Made by a program: the position numbers and the translations under genes. From JAEYXS01 sp943367715 (lineage in GTDB: Bacteria; Verrucomicrobiota; Verrucomicrobiia; Limisphaerales; JAEYXS01), in the NCBI GenBank assembly GCA_943367715.1, contig CALRJY020000010.1:112402-176401 (forward strand): a DNA stretch of 64,000 bases, written 5' to 3'. Of this stretch, positions 50,006 to 58,529 are shown in pieces (the first letter of the stretch is position 1; each line of letters begins with the position of its first letter). The notes below the pieces were generated by a model that saw nothing but the letters and a program-made list of their open reading frames with translations, was not told the origin of the DNA and did not search any database.

Positions 50006-50920
50006 CTATTCCGCCCACGGATAGCCGTCTCGCTGCCAGATTACCCTCAGCTCCTCCGTGGCAATCTTTTCCTCCAGACGTTTCAGGCCGATGGTGGCAC
50101 CCTCACGAACCTTCTGGTCCTTGTCCTGCTCTGCGATATGCAAAGCAGCTCGCGCTTTTTCAGGCTCAAGATAGAAAGCTCCCATCGTCACGGCAGCAAT
50201 AAACCGGATAATGCCGTTTGTGTCTGTTTGTGTGATTTGTGTCAGCGCTGGAAAGACCGTTTCCGCCGGACCGATTTCTCCCAATGCTTCAATCACCGTG
50301 CATTTGACTCTGAAGTTCTTTTCATTCTGAGCCATGGTAATGAGCTGTGGCAGCAGTGGTCTCGCAACCTCTTGCAACGCCCCTAGACCATATAGACCGG
50401 TCTCACGTTGCCCTATATCAGCATCACTCAAGAGATTGGTGAATATTATCAGTGCGTCCGGTGCACGAACTGCGCCCAACGCTAAGGCCGCATTAACCAT
50501 CCGGTTGGTATCCTCCAGCATTAGCTTTAATTGCGGCATAGCGGCCTGACCATTTGTGCCTAAAATCTTAAAAGCGGTGACCGCCTCCCATCGCTGATCG
50601 GACGGTTGTGAAATCTCGATGCGCGCGAGCTTGGCTATCTTCTTCTTGATCTGATAGCTGCGAGAGTTCTCATCCATCGACAAATACTCCAGCAATAGCG
50701 GGATCGCATTGGTATCTGCTTTTCTAACCACCTCCGCCGCCCACACACGGTTTGTTCGCGTATCAGCGGACATAACCTCATACGTCAGATGCGGCAACCA
50801 GCCGCTCAATCTCATCCCGTCCACCGTAGGATTATGCCGCTCCTCGATCACCAGCATCACCACGCACAACGCAATCATCACCACCAGAAACCCGCCGATG
50901 ATCTTTGCCTTTCTTCTCAT
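50006..50920 (-). CDS. Membrane-anchored HEAT-repeat protein
   Basis: 304 residues from the ATG at 50920; the frame to 50956 would overlap the receiver gene. One N-terminal membrane helix (IIGGFLVVMIALCVVMLVI). The rest is a helical solenoid with about six HEAT/PBS-lyase-like units (NAALALGAVRAPDALIIFTNLL, KCTVIEALGEIGPAETVFPALTQ, REGATIGLKRLEEKI). A scaffold role is inferred. The minus-strand receiver gene ends 16 bases upstream of its start, so the three genes may share a transcript. Confidence 0.75.
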   Translation of the reverse strand: MRRKAKIIGGFLVVMIALCVVMLVIEERHNPTVDGMRLSGWLPHLTYEVMSADTRTNRVWAAEVVRKADTNAIPLLLEYLSMDENSRSYQIKKKIAKLARIEISQPSDQRWEAVTAFKILGTNGQAAMPQLKLMLEDTNRMVNAALALGAVRAPDALIIFTNLLSDADIGQRETGLYGLGALQEVARPLLPQLITMAQNEKNFRVKCTVIEALGEIGPAETVFPALTQITQTDTNGIIRFIAAVTMGAFYLEPEKARAALHIAEQDKDQKVREGATIGLKRLEEKIATEELRVIWQRDGYPWAE

Positions 50921-50936
50921 GCAGACCAAGTGCTCT

Positions 50937-51374
50937 TTACCCCGACGGCTTCTCATTCAACAACAGCCAGTACAACCCCAACTGCCCCACCGCCTCGATG
51001 AACTTGTCGAACTCCACTGGCTTGCGGATATAACTGTTCGCCCCGTTCGCATAACCGTTCACGATATCCACTTCCTCTTTGGACGACGTGAGGATCACCA
51101 CCGGGATCAGCTTGGTTCGGTCATCACTACGGATGGCTTTCAACACCTCCATGCCGTCCACCTTCGGTAATTTCAGATCCAGCAAGATCACCGTCGGTTG
51201 CTGCGAAGTATCCCGTCCGGCAAACTTGCCCGTCCCGAACAGATACTCCATCGCCTCCGCCCCATCCGTCACCACCTGCAGGCAGTTCATGATGCGGTTC
51301 TTCTTGAAGGCGCGCAGCGTCAGCTCCACGTCATCCGCATTGTCCTCCACCAGTAATATATGTTTCTCGCTCAT
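50937..51374 (-). CDS. Single-domain response regulator (CheY/Rcp1-like)
   Basis: 145 residues: receiver domain only. Acid pair Glu10-Asp11 (LLVEDNADD), phosphoacceptor Asp66 (LLDLKLPKVDG), Thr95 (VILTSSKEE) and Lys118 (IRKPVEF) are all there. No output domain. The ATG overlaps the stop of the histidine-kinase gene (ATGA, 51371-51374), which marks it as the cognate partner. The signal would pass on by protein interaction, as with Rcp1-type regulators of phytochrome-class kinases. Confidence 0.92.
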   Translation of the reverse strand: MSEKHILLVEDNADDVELTLRAFKKNRIMNCLQVVTDGAEAMEYLFGTGKFAGRDTSQQPTVILLDLKLPKVDGMEVLKAIRSDDRTKLIPVVILTSSKEEVDIVNGYANGANSYIRKPVEFDKFIEAVGQLGLYWLLLNEKPSG

Positions 51375-54268
51375 GCTGTTTGCTCCGGTTTCGGCAACGT
51401 AAAATAAAACGTCGCGCCTTCATTGACCTTCGCTTCTGCCCACACATGCCCACCATGACGATGGATCACCCGCTGCACATTCGCAAGTCCCACGCCCGTG
51501 CCTTCATAATCCGTCGCGCTGTGCAACCGCTGGAACACGCCGAAAAGCTTGTCCGCGTAATTCATGTCAAACCCCGCCCCATTGTCCCGCACAAAGTAAA
51601 CCATCTGATCCCCTTGGATCGTCACGCCGAACTCGATCCTTGGCTTCGGCTGGTGCTGCGTGAATTTCCACGCATTGCCCAGCAGGTTGTCCAGCGCCAC
51701 CCGCAGCAATCGCGGATCGCCCTGGGCCCGCAACCGCGGGGCCACCGTCCACTCCACCTGTCGTTCCGGATGGCCGCTCTGCAACTCCTCCATCACCACG
51801 CGCGTCAGTTGCGTGAGATCCACGTCTTGCATCTTCAACTCCGCCCGCGTGATGCGGGACAGCTCCAGCAAATCATCGATCAGGAGCGCCATCCGCTTCG
51901 TCGCCTTGCGCACGCGCTCCAGATAGTTCTTCCCCGCCGCATCCAGCATCGGTGCATAATCCTCCTCCAGCGCCAGGCTGAATCCGTCGATCGCCCGCAA
52001 AGGCGCCCGCAGATCGTGCGATACCGAGTAACAAAAAGATTCCAGCTCCTTGTTCGTAAGTTCCAGTTCCGTGGTGCGCTCTGCCACCCGCCGCTCCAGG
52101 GAGGCATTGAGCTGCCGGATCTCGAACTCCGCACGCTTCTGATCCTCGATATCGGTCACCGTCCCGATCCATTCCCGCACGGTGCCATCCTCGTTCAGCA
52201 ACGGCACACCCCGCCCTACGAAGTAACGCCAGCTATTCGTCGCCGCGCAATAAATACGTCCTTCGGCATGGCAGACCTCCTTCTTCTCTGCGGCCCGCTG
52301 CCGCGCTTCTTTCACCCGCTCCCGGTCCTCCTCATGGATCGCCTGCGCCCAGCCCTGGCCATTATATTCCGCCCAGCGTTGCCCCGTATATTTCTCCCAG
52401 GATGGCTGTGGCCGGTCAAACTCGCCCGCCGCATTCGTCGTCCATACCACCGACACGCTCGCCGAAATCAGCGTGCGATACCGCTCCTCGCTGATCCGTA
52501 GCGCCGCCTCCACCTGCTTGCGCTCGGTGATGTCCCGGATGAACCCGGTGAAGAGCGCCCGCGACCCATGCTCCACCCGGTTTATTGTCAGCTCTGCCGG
52601 AAACACGCTGCCATCCGCCCGCATGGCCGGCAGCTCGACCAGCCTTCCCAAGATGTGCGCTTCGCCAGTTTGCGCGCACCGCTCCAGTGCCGTCTGATGC
52701 CGGTCACGCAATTCCGCGGGCACGATCACTTCGCCCAGCCGGCGCCCCAGCACCTCCGCCTGCCGGTGTCCGAACATCTTCTCCGCCGCCGGATTAAATT
52801 CCACGATCTTTCCCTCGTGATCGATCGTCACCACCGCATCCAGTGCGGAATTCAAGATCGCTTGCGACCGCGCCTGGCTCTCGCGCAACTGCTCCTGCGC
52901 CCGTACTCGTTCGGTGACATCCACTGCGATGCCGCCCGTCAACTCTTCGCCGGCACGTTCACCCGGCATCAGAAACTTGCTGACGAAATACGTATGCGGC
53001 TCCGCTCCGTGATGCACCGTCTCCAGCACCTGGATCGGTTGCTTGGTCTGCCGCAGCGTCACATCACTCGCTTGATATGTCTTACCTGCTTCACCGGGAA
53101 ACAAGTCCAGATCCGTCAGCCCGCGCACCGTGTCCAGCTTGCGGCCAAAGACCTTTTCCCAATTGCTGTTAACGAATAAATAACGGCCCTGATGATCTTT
53201 GACGAATGCGATGCCCGGCAAGTTCCCCATGAACGCCTGAAACCTTCCTTCCGATTCCTTCAATTCCTCCTCCACCGCCTTGCGCTCCGTGATGTCCGTG
53301 AGCAGCGCCAGCGCCCCGGAGAATTTCCCTTCCGCGTCGTGCAAGGGATTCGACGTGATCAACGCCCACAGCGCGGAACCGTTTTTTCGCCGCAGCCTGA
53401 CATCCTGCTGCTGATGCTTATGCACCCGGCGCTCCGCCAGATTCCGCACATGCTGCTCCCGGTCTTCGGGAAACATGAAATCAAACGCCCTCTTCCCCAG
53501 TATCTCCTCCTCGCCATAGCCCAGCATCTCCCCGGCACGCCGGTTCACAAACGTCGTCGCCCCCTCCGCGTTCACCACCCAGACACCTTCCTGCGTCGTC
53601 TCCACGATCTCCCGGTACTGCTCCTCCCGCGCGTGTAGTTCAGCCTCCGTGCGGATGCGGTCGAACGCTCCGCCACACAGATCCGCCGTTACCTGCAATT
53701 CATCCAGATCGGATTGCGTATAGGCATTCTCACGATAGCTCTGCACTGAGATTCGGCCCAAGATTTTGTCACCATTCCGCACCGGGGCGAACATGAGCGA
53801 GAGCGACTTGCGGCCTTTGTCACCGAACGGCCGTAAACCGTCATCAGCTCCCGCCGCCTGATTCCGCAACAATAACCGGGCCCCCTCCTTGACCACCTTC
53901 AACGCTATCGGACTCGGCCCGTCTTCTAGATGCATTGGAGCCACCTCCTGCCGTTTTCCCTCCAAGGTATCGAGACACAGGATATTATGCATTCGTTCCC
54001 ACTCTGATTCATATCCATCCAGCAGAAACGCGTCATAATCAAACAGTTCACGACATGCCTCCTCCAACAACCGCGCCGCATCCGTCTCCTTACGGGTCGC
54101 TGAGAGCTGATGCGTCAATCGCGCTAACGTCCGTTGGCGCACCTCGTTGACGGCATACTCTTCTGCCAGCTGCTGCCAGCGCAGATGGGCTTCCGCCAAT
54201 TCCGCCTGCAACCGCTTCACCTCGGCCTCCGCCACCTGGCGTGCCTCTGTATGGGATTCAGAACTCAT
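51371..54268 (-). CDS. Multi-PAS/GAF sensor histidine kinase
   Basis: 965 residues from the ATG at 54268 (the frame reaches 54340). Order: coiled coil (about 5-50), GAF domain (about 55-205), then four PAS domains with PAC ends (about 215-335, 340-455, 460-590, 590-715), coiled coil, and a phosphoacceptor His751 in YSVSHDLRAPLRAIDG. The ATPase domain has the N box (DNLLGNAWKFT), G1 (DNGAGFDM) and G2 (GTGVGLANV). No membrane segment is visible, so cytoplasmic sensing of a ligand or redox state is likely. No chromophore Cys recognised in the GAF domain. Confidence 0.92.
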   Translation of the reverse strand: MSSESHTEARQVAEAEVKRLQAELAEAHLRWQQLAEEYAVNEVRQRTLARLTHQLSATRKETDAARLLEEACRELFDYDAFLLDGYESEWERMHNILCLDTLEGKRQEVAPMHLEDGPSPIALKVVKEGARLLLRNQAAGADDGLRPFGDKGRKSLSLMFAPVRNGDKILGRISVQSYRENAYTQSDLDELQVTADLCGGAFDRIRTEAELHAREEQYREIVETTQEGVWVVNAEGATTFVNRRAGEMLGYGEEEILGKRAFDFMFPEDREQHVRNLAERRVHKHQQQDVRLRRKNGSALWALITSNPLHDAEGKFSGALALLTDITERKAVEEELKESEGRFQAFMGNLPGIAFVKDHQGRYLFVNSNWEKVFGRKLDTVRGLTDLDLFPGEAGKTYQASDVTLRQTKQPIQVLETVHHGAEPHTYFVSKFLMPGERAGEELTGGIAVDVTERVRAQEQLRESQARSQAILNSALDAVVTIDHEGKIVEFNPAAEKMFGHRQAEVLGRRLGEVIVPAELRDRHQTALERCAQTGEAHILGRLVELPAMRADGSVFPAELTINRVEHGSRALFTGFIRDITERKQVEAALRISEERYRTLISASVSVVWTTNAAGEFDRPQPSWEKYTGQRWAEYNGQGWAQAIHEEDRERVKEARQRAAEKKEVCHAEGRIYCAATNSWRYFVGRGVPLLNEDGTVREWIGTVTDIEDQKRAEFEIRQLNASLERRVAERTTELELTNKELESFCYSVSHDLRAPLRAIDGFSLALEEDYAPMLDAAGKNYLERVRKATKRMALLIDDLLELSRITRAELKMQDVDLTQLTRVVMEELQSGHPERQVEWTVAPRLRAQGDPRLLRVALDNLLGNAWKFTQHQPKPRIEFGVTIQGDQMVYFVRDNGAGFDMNYADKLFGVFQRLHSATDYEGTGVGLANVQRVIHRHGGHVWAEAKVNEGATFYFTLPKPEQTA

Positions 54269-54478
54269 AGGATTCCCAACCCTCGTAAACACGCGTGAGG
54301 ATAACCACCGCCCCCAGGAAAACAAACCACCAAATATCAAAGTGCCTTCCGCAGCGTGGGCCCTTATCCTACAGCGACATTTCCAACTGCACCTATTTGG
54401 AGCGCGGGTTGTCCCAGCCCGCAGTAACGTCCCCCAGCACCACCGGCATTTAAAACGCCCATGAACCTCCTTACATTG

Positions 54479-54497
54479 GCCTGCCGGTGCAACCGGC
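54479..54497. repeat. Dispersed 19-base motif, copy 2
   Basis: Identical to 19159-19177; located 47 bases before the arsR start and directly next to the candidate operators. Confidence 0.8.
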
Positions 54498-54499
54498 CT

Positions 54500-54519
54500 A
54501 TATTCTCTTTACAGAATAT
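54500..54519. promoter_or_regulatory. Candidate ArsR operator 1
   Basis: Inverted repeat ATATTC-N8-GAATAT, 25 bases before the arsR start. Fits the size of ArsR/SmtB-family sites; binding is inferred. Confidence 0.5.
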
Positions 54520-54522
54520 TCC

Positions 54523-54537
54523 CTATAGTGCATATAG
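54523..54537. promoter_or_regulatory. Candidate ArsR operator 2
   Basis: Perfect inverted repeat CTATA-N5-TATAG between operator 1 and the start codon. Overlaps the likely -10 region, as expected for autorepression. Confidence 0.45.
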
Positions 54538-54543
54538 CTATCC

Positions 54544-54897
54544 ATGCAGCTCGCGAAGCTCCACAGTCTGTTGGCGGATGAAACCCGCCTGCGCCTCTTG
54601 CATCTCCTCCTGCAAGGCCCGCTCTGCGTCTGCCATTTCCAGGACATTCTGGACGCCCCGCAGGTGAAGATCTCCAAACACCTCGGCCTCCTCCGTGCCA
54701 GTGGCCTGGTCACCAATCGCCGCCACAAGAACTGGGTCATCTACGAACTCGTTGAAAAACCTTCAGCCGCCATTCACGCCCAACTCCAGGCGCTCACCCA
54801 GACCGCCAAGATTGAGCCCGTCTTCCAGCGCGACCTGAAACGCCTTCACAAAGTCAGCAATCAAGCCGGTGAGATCGTCTCCGCCTGCTGCTCTTGA
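54544..54897 (+). CDS. arsR: ArsR-family arsenite-responsive repressor
   Basis: 117 residues. Winged helix: HSLLADETRLRLLHLLL, then CVCHFQDIL (Cys28 and Cys30), VKISKHLGLLRASGLVTNRRHKNWVIYEL. A C-terminal pair Cys115-Cys116 could add to the metal site. The third Cys of the E. coli site (ELCVCDLC) is absent at the usual place. First gene of the arsenic cluster. Candidate operators lie just upstream. Confidence 0.9.
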   Translation: MQLAKLHSLLADETRLRLLHLLLQGPLCVCHFQDILDAPQVKISKHLGLLRASGLVTNRRHKNWVIYELVEKPSAAIHAQLQALTQTAKIEPVFQRDLKRLHKVSNQAGEIVSACCS

Positions 54898-54947
54898 TTC
54901 CGTCTATGCATCCGCCTGCCAATAACACCTCAAATTCACCCACGGGA

Positions 54948-55002
54948 GACAAATGTTCTCCCTCTCCCCTCAACGGGGAGAGGGCTGGGGTGAGGGGTGA
55001 GA
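54948..55002. repeat. CCCTCTCCCC palindromic repeat, copy 2
   Basis: Near-identical to 19834-19890. It fills the gap between arsR and the aquaporin gene and lies in an over-long upstream extension of the aquaporin frame. Confidence 0.85.
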
Positions 55003-55010
55003 GCGCCTGC

Positions 55011-55727
55011 ATGCCTACCTTGCCCAGCACGATTCTAAAACCTGCCCTCGCCGAACTCATGGGTACCTTCGCTCTCGTCTTCTGCGGCTGCGGCGCGATC
55101 ATCATCAATCAGGTTTCCGGTGGCACCATCACTCATCCCGGTATCGCCCTCACCTTCGGCTTCATCGTCCTCGCCCTCATCTACACATTGGGCGACATCT
55201 CCGGTGCCCATCTGAATCCCGCCGTCACTCTTAACTTCTGGCTCGCTGGCCGCTTCGAAAAAGCGAACGTCCTCCCTTACCTCGTCGCCCAAGTCTCCGG
55301 CGCCCTGCTCGCCTGCTTGCTCTTAAAAATCCTTTTTCCCGCACATCCCACTTTGGGTGCCACTCTGCCTGCTGGCCCAGCCCTGCAATCCTTCGTCCTC
55401 GAGTTAGTCATGACGTGGCTGCTCATGCTTGTCGTCCTCAACGTCTCCACGGGCGCGAAAGAAAAAGGCATCACGGCCGGTATCGCCATCGGTTCCGTCA
55501 TCGCGCTGGAAGCCATGTTCGGCGGCCCCATCTCGGGGGCTTCGATGAACCCTGCTCGCTCGCTGGCTCCCGCTTTGGTCAGCGGCCATCTGCAGCATCT
55601 CTGGGTTTATCTGCTGGCGCCCGTTCTGGGCGGTACTTTGGCCGTCCTGAGCTGCCGTGTCATCCGTGAACCAGGTTGCTGTGCAAACTGCGGTCCCATT
55701 CCCACCACTGTTCCTCATCAAAACTGA
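55011..55727 (+). CDS. Aquaglyceroporin of the arsenic cluster (AqpS-like)
   Basis: 238 residues from the ATG at 55011; the frame to 54894 would pass through the repeat. Six membrane helices and two half-helices with the MIP motifs HLNPAVT and SMNPARS. The C-terminus has an unusual Cys cluster (GCCANCGPIP). In Sinorhizobium meliloti AqpS lets arsenite formed by ArsC leave the cell; the same role is inferred here because no ArsB or Acr3 pump is present. Seven bases separate it from the next gene. Confidence 0.9.
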   Translation: MPTLPSTILKPALAELMGTFALVFCGCGAIIINQVSGGTITHPGIALTFGFIVLALIYTLGDISGAHLNPAVTLNFWLAGRFEKANVLPYLVAQVSGALLACLLLKILFPAHPTLGATLPAGPALQSFVLELVMTWLLMLVVLNVSTGAKEKGITAGIAIGSVIALEAMFGGPISGASMNPARSLAPALVSGHLQHLWVYLLAPVLGGTLAVLSCRVIREPGCCANCGPIPTTVPHQN

Positions 55728-55733
55728 AATATT

Positions 55734-56213
55734 ATGCACCTGTCAGAATTCAAAAAATCATTGAGCCAGCATCCGGAAAAGCTGCTCCAATTCGTCCTGC
55801 CCATCGGCACGAAAATCCCGCCGCACGCCCACATCACCGAAGTGGCGCGCATCGATAAACACTTCATCGATTGCGGCGGAACGGTGCGGAAAGAATCCGC
55901 CTGCCGCATGCAGATCTGGTTTGCGGACGATACGGAGCACCGGATCAGCGCCGGGACCATGCTCAAGGTATTGGAAAAAGCCGCCAAAGTTCTGGGCGCG
56001 GATGACCTGGTCGTTGATTTCGAATACGAAGCCCCTTTTATCGCCCAATTCCCGGCCACCTCGATGGCACCGGAAGGAAACGCCCTCGTCGTGCAACTCG
56101 GCATCCGCCACACGGACTGCCTGGCCAAAGACACTTGCACCCCCCCGGCCAAAACCCCCAAGGCCCATTCCATCCTGCAGCTCCCATCGCTGGAGAAATC
56201 TAAGTGCTGCTAA
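55734..56213 (+). CDS. DUF6428-type protein of the arsenic cluster
   Basis: 159 residues, soluble. Segments HAHITEVARIDKHFIDCGGTVRKESACRMQIWFADD and HRISAGTMLKVLEKAAKVLG match, as I recall it, a family (DUF6428) repeatedly found with arsR and arsC. Several Cys and His (HAHI, CGGTVRKESAC, CLAKDTC, a final CC) could bind metal or metalloid. Function unknown; sits in the operon with 6 and 13 bases to its neighbours. Confidence 0.75.
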   Translation: MHLSEFKKSLSQHPEKLLQFVLPIGTKIPPHAHITEVARIDKHFIDCGGTVRKESACRMQIWFADDTEHRISAGTMLKVLEKAAKVLGADDLVVDFEYEAPFIAQFPATSMAPEGNALVVQLGIRHTDCLAKDTCTPPAKTPKAHSILQLPSLEKSKCC

Positions 56214-56226
56214 CCGATTAAAATTT

Positions 56227-56670
56227 ATGTCCGCCACCAAACCCACCGTCCTCATCCTCTGCACCGGCAACTCCTGCCGCAGCCACATCGCCGAAGGCAT
56301 CTTGCGCCATGTCGCTGGCGATATCTTGAATGTCGAGAGCGCTGGCTCTAAGCCCGCCGGTTATGTCCATCCTCTTTCCATCAAGGCTCTCGCCGAGATC
56401 GGCATCGACATCTCGCATCATCGTTCCAAGAGCATGAACGAGTTCCTCCAACAACCTGTGGAAACCGTCATCACCGTCTGCGGCAAAGCCGATCAAGTCT
56501 GCCCGCACTATCCCGGTCAGGTGAACCGCTTCCACTGGCCCTTCGATGATCCCGCCCACGCCACCGGCACCGAAGAGGAACAAATGCTCGTCTTCCGCCG
56601 CGTCCGCGACGAGATCAAAGCGAAGTTTGAGGCTTACGCGAAAACGCGTCGCAACGCGGCACAGCAATAG
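56227..56670 (+). CDS. arsC: Arsenate reductase, thioredoxin-linked (low-molecular-weight phosphatase fold)
   Basis: 147 residues from the ATG at 56227. P-loop CTGNSCR with Cys12 and Arg18; the further Cys pair in VCGKADQVCPHYPG is what the thioredoxin-linked mechanism needs; the Asp-Pro in FDDPAHATG is the general acid. Reduces arsenate to arsenite, which would then leave through the aquaglyceroporin. Last gene of the cluster; the opposite-strand membrane gene ends 14 bases later. Confidence 0.92.
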   Translation: MSATKPTVLILCTGNSCRSHIAEGILRHVAGDILNVESAGSKPAGYVHPLSIKALAEIGIDISHHRSKSMNEFLQQPVETVITVCGKADQVCPHYPGQVNRFHWPFDDPAHATGTEEEQMLVFRRVRDEIKAKFEAYAKTRRNAAQQ

Positions 56671-56684
56671 GAGTATCGGCTTGG

Positions 56685-57209
56685 CTAACCATTCGCCAAT
56701 TCTCGTTTTACCTGAAGTATCAGCTTCAAGATCAAGAACAGCACTACGACTAGGCAGATAAACAGCACCGCGTTCGCCATTCCCGTGATGAGTCCTCCTC
56801 TCGGAACCAGCAGAAACATGATGGCTCCCAATCCGGAAGCGACGACATAGTTGAGCCTCCGCTGGGCGGCCTCGTTGCTGATGTCCGCGCGCCCTTTGCT
56901 TTCGGCTAACTCCATGATCCCGCCGAGCAATTGCCACATCATCACTCCATCCACTACCGCAATAGTTAAAGCCAGAAGCATCAGAAGCGAACCACGTGGT
57001 GTAGCAAGAATCACGACCGCAAATCCGAAGAGCACCCAAGCCATCACACTGGCTGATTTGAAACGCTGGGACGCTCCTTTCAACTCAGCACACCCCATCG
57101 CCACCAAAATGTATCCCACCATATCCGGCAGGATGTCGAATGAACCGATCCTAAAATCCAGTACCGCCAGCAAAAGTCCGAAAAAGATTTTCCCAAAAGA
57201 TTTCGCCAT
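56685..57209 (-). CDS. Hypothetical membrane protein
   Basis: 174 residues from the ATG at 57209; the frame to 57263 is not used. Five hydrophobic segments (about 6-24, 28-43, 53-90, 118-138, 142-165) with a short charged loop (SKGRADISNEAAQRR) before the last two. No family recognised. Convergent with arsC; no sign that it belongs to the arsenic cluster. Confidence 0.6.
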   Translation of the reverse strand: MAKSFGKIFFGLLLAVLDFRIGSFDILPDMVGYILVAMGCAELKGASQRFKSASVMAWVLFGFAVVILATPRGSLLMLLALTIAVVDGVMMWQLLGGIMELAESKGRADISNEAAQRRLNYVVASGLGAIMFLLVPRGGLITGMANAVLFICLVVVLFLILKLILQVKRELANG

Positions 57210-57338
57210 ATTTCTGCCTGTTGCGTGGCCGGTTTTACTCTGGCTACCAACTCCCTCTGACAATGCCCAACCTCAGGGAAAATTCAACCGTTCAGAAGCC
57301 CCCTTGCCCCCTCACTTTACCCGGCGTAACCTACCCTC

Positions 57339-57707
57339 ATGGGCGAAATGACACTGGAAGAATCCGTCGAAGTGCTGGGCTTGGAAAAATTCAAGCGCCA
57401 CATCTTCCTCTGCGCCGGCCCGGACAAACCCAAGTGCTGCAGCGAAAAAGTCGGCCTGAAATCCTGGGAGTATTTGAAAGACCGTCTGAAGGAACTGAAG
57501 CTCGTCGGTTCCGAACCGCAGGTTTACCGCACCAAGGTGAACTGCCTGAAAGTCTGCACCCAAGGCCCCATCGCCGTCGTTTATCCGGAAGGCACCTGGT
57601 ATCACTCCTGCACTCCTGATGTCCTCGAGCAGATCATCCAGGAACACCTCATCAACGGCCGCATCGTAAAGGAATATGCCTTCGCGAAAAATCCGCTGAC
57701 GGACTAG
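57339..57707 (+). CDS. Thioredoxin-like [2Fe-2S] ferredoxin
   Basis: 122 residues. Cys pattern C25...C33/C34 ... C69-x3-C73 (CLKVCTQGPI) is typical of the thioredoxin-fold 2Fe-2S ferredoxins found as stand-alone proteins or as NuoE-like domains. HIFLCAGPDKPKCC leads the fold, and TWYHSCTPDVLEQIIQEHL closes it. Electron carrier in the cytoplasm; partner unknown. A short inverted repeat (57690-57720) surrounds its stop without a T-run. Confidence 0.85.
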   Translation: MGEMTLEESVEVLGLEKFKRHIFLCAGPDKPKCCSEKVGLKSWEYLKDRLKELKLVGSEPQVYRTKVNCLKVCTQGPIAVVYPEGTWYHSCTPDVLEQIIQEHLINGRIVKEYAFAKNPLTD

Positions 57708-57746
57708 CCGCCAGCGGATTGTTGGAAAATCAAAACCGGCAACCGG

Positions 57747-58217
57747 TTACTTCTTCTTCGACGTTTTCTTTTTCTCGTACTCCTGCAGGAAGCCGAGGAA
57801 CTCGCGGCGATGCTCTTCCTCGTCCGACAAGATCTCGATGATCATGTCCTGCGTCACAAAATCCTCCCCATCACACATCTTGATGATTTTCGTGTATTGG
57901 GCGATCGCGCCCTCTTCCGCCTCGATCACCCCCTTGATGGCCGCCACGACATCCGTCGTGTCTTCGTGCGGTTGCAAATGCTTCTGATTCCGCGGCAGGT
58001 CCAGCGAACCCGGAACGATGCCGCCCATCGTCTTGATGCGCTTGGCCAAACGCTGCGCATGTCCCAGCTCCGCAGTGACATCGGCGGCCAGTGATTTCTT
58101 GATCACGTCCGAGCGCACCCCATCCAGATTGACGGAGTTGGCGATGTAATTCTGGACCGTCTCCAATTCCATGGCATACGCCGTGGCCAATTCTTTGATG
58201 ATCTTGTCTTTGCCCAT
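57747..58217 (-). CDS. Ferritin-like protein (bacterioferritin superfamily)
   Basis: 156 residues, four-helix bundle expected. Iron-site residues: Glu19 region (AMELETVQNY), Glu50-x2-His53 (ELGHAQR), Glu99-x-x-Glu102 (EAEEGAIAQY) and Glu134-x-His136 (DEEEHRREF). Compared with bacterioferritin the layout and length fit, with no haem Met evident. The tail is very Lys-rich (KKKTSKKK). Possibly iron storage or DNA-linked protection; inferred. Confidence 0.85.
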   Translation of the reverse strand: MGKDKIIKELATAYAMELETVQNYIANSVNLDGVRSDVIKKSLAADVTAELGHAQRLAKRIKTMGGIVPGSLDLPRNQKHLQPHEDTTDVVAAIKGVIEAEEGAIAQYTKIIKMCDGEDFVTQDMIIEILSDEEEHRREFLGFLQEYEKKKTSKKK

Positions 58218-58383
58218 AATGATTTACTATAGCATCGAAACGGGCATTGCAAAAAACCAGACGCAGAGGTGAACACCCTATCGCCTTGGCAATGGTAGAC
58301 ATTCACAACCTCAGTGGCAGCCAGATCGTTGACCATAAATCTAGCGTAGGCAAAGAAGCGGCCAAACCAATTTGACGCTGGAG

Positions 58384-58430
58384 ATGTTGACTCCTTCTCC
58401 TTGGGGAGAAGGCCGGGATGAGGGGAAAGG
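58384..58430. repeat. CCCTCTCCCC-type palindromic repeat, divergent copy 3
   Basis: Stem CCTTCTCC/GGAGAAGG followed by CCGGGATGAGGGGAAAGG; same layout as 19834 and 54948. Confidence 0.75.
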
Positions 58431-58482
58431 AAACAGCCTACACAAATTTGATCATCTTTTACCATCAACCGCCTCAAAACAA

Positions 58483-58508
58483 AAAAGGACGCCCAAAGGC
58501 GTCCTTTT
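58483..58508 (-). terminator. Terminator of the ATP synthase operon
   Basis: Stem AAAAGGACGCC / GGCGTCCTTTT; on the minus strand followed by a T-run. Confidence 0.9.
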
Positions 58509-58529
58509 CGTGAAATATGTTACTAACGC

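Larger units (their letters stand above)
58218..58529. other. Intergenic region of 312 bases
   Basis: No gene seen. Holds the third CCTTCTCC/GGAGAAGG palindromic repeat (58384-58430) and the terminator of the ATP synthase operon (58483-58508). Confidence 0.7.

Noticed and set aside
51371..54268. Phytochrome
   Set aside because: The receiver is Rcp1-like and a GAF domain is present, but no PHY domain or bilin-binding Cys motif is recognisable.
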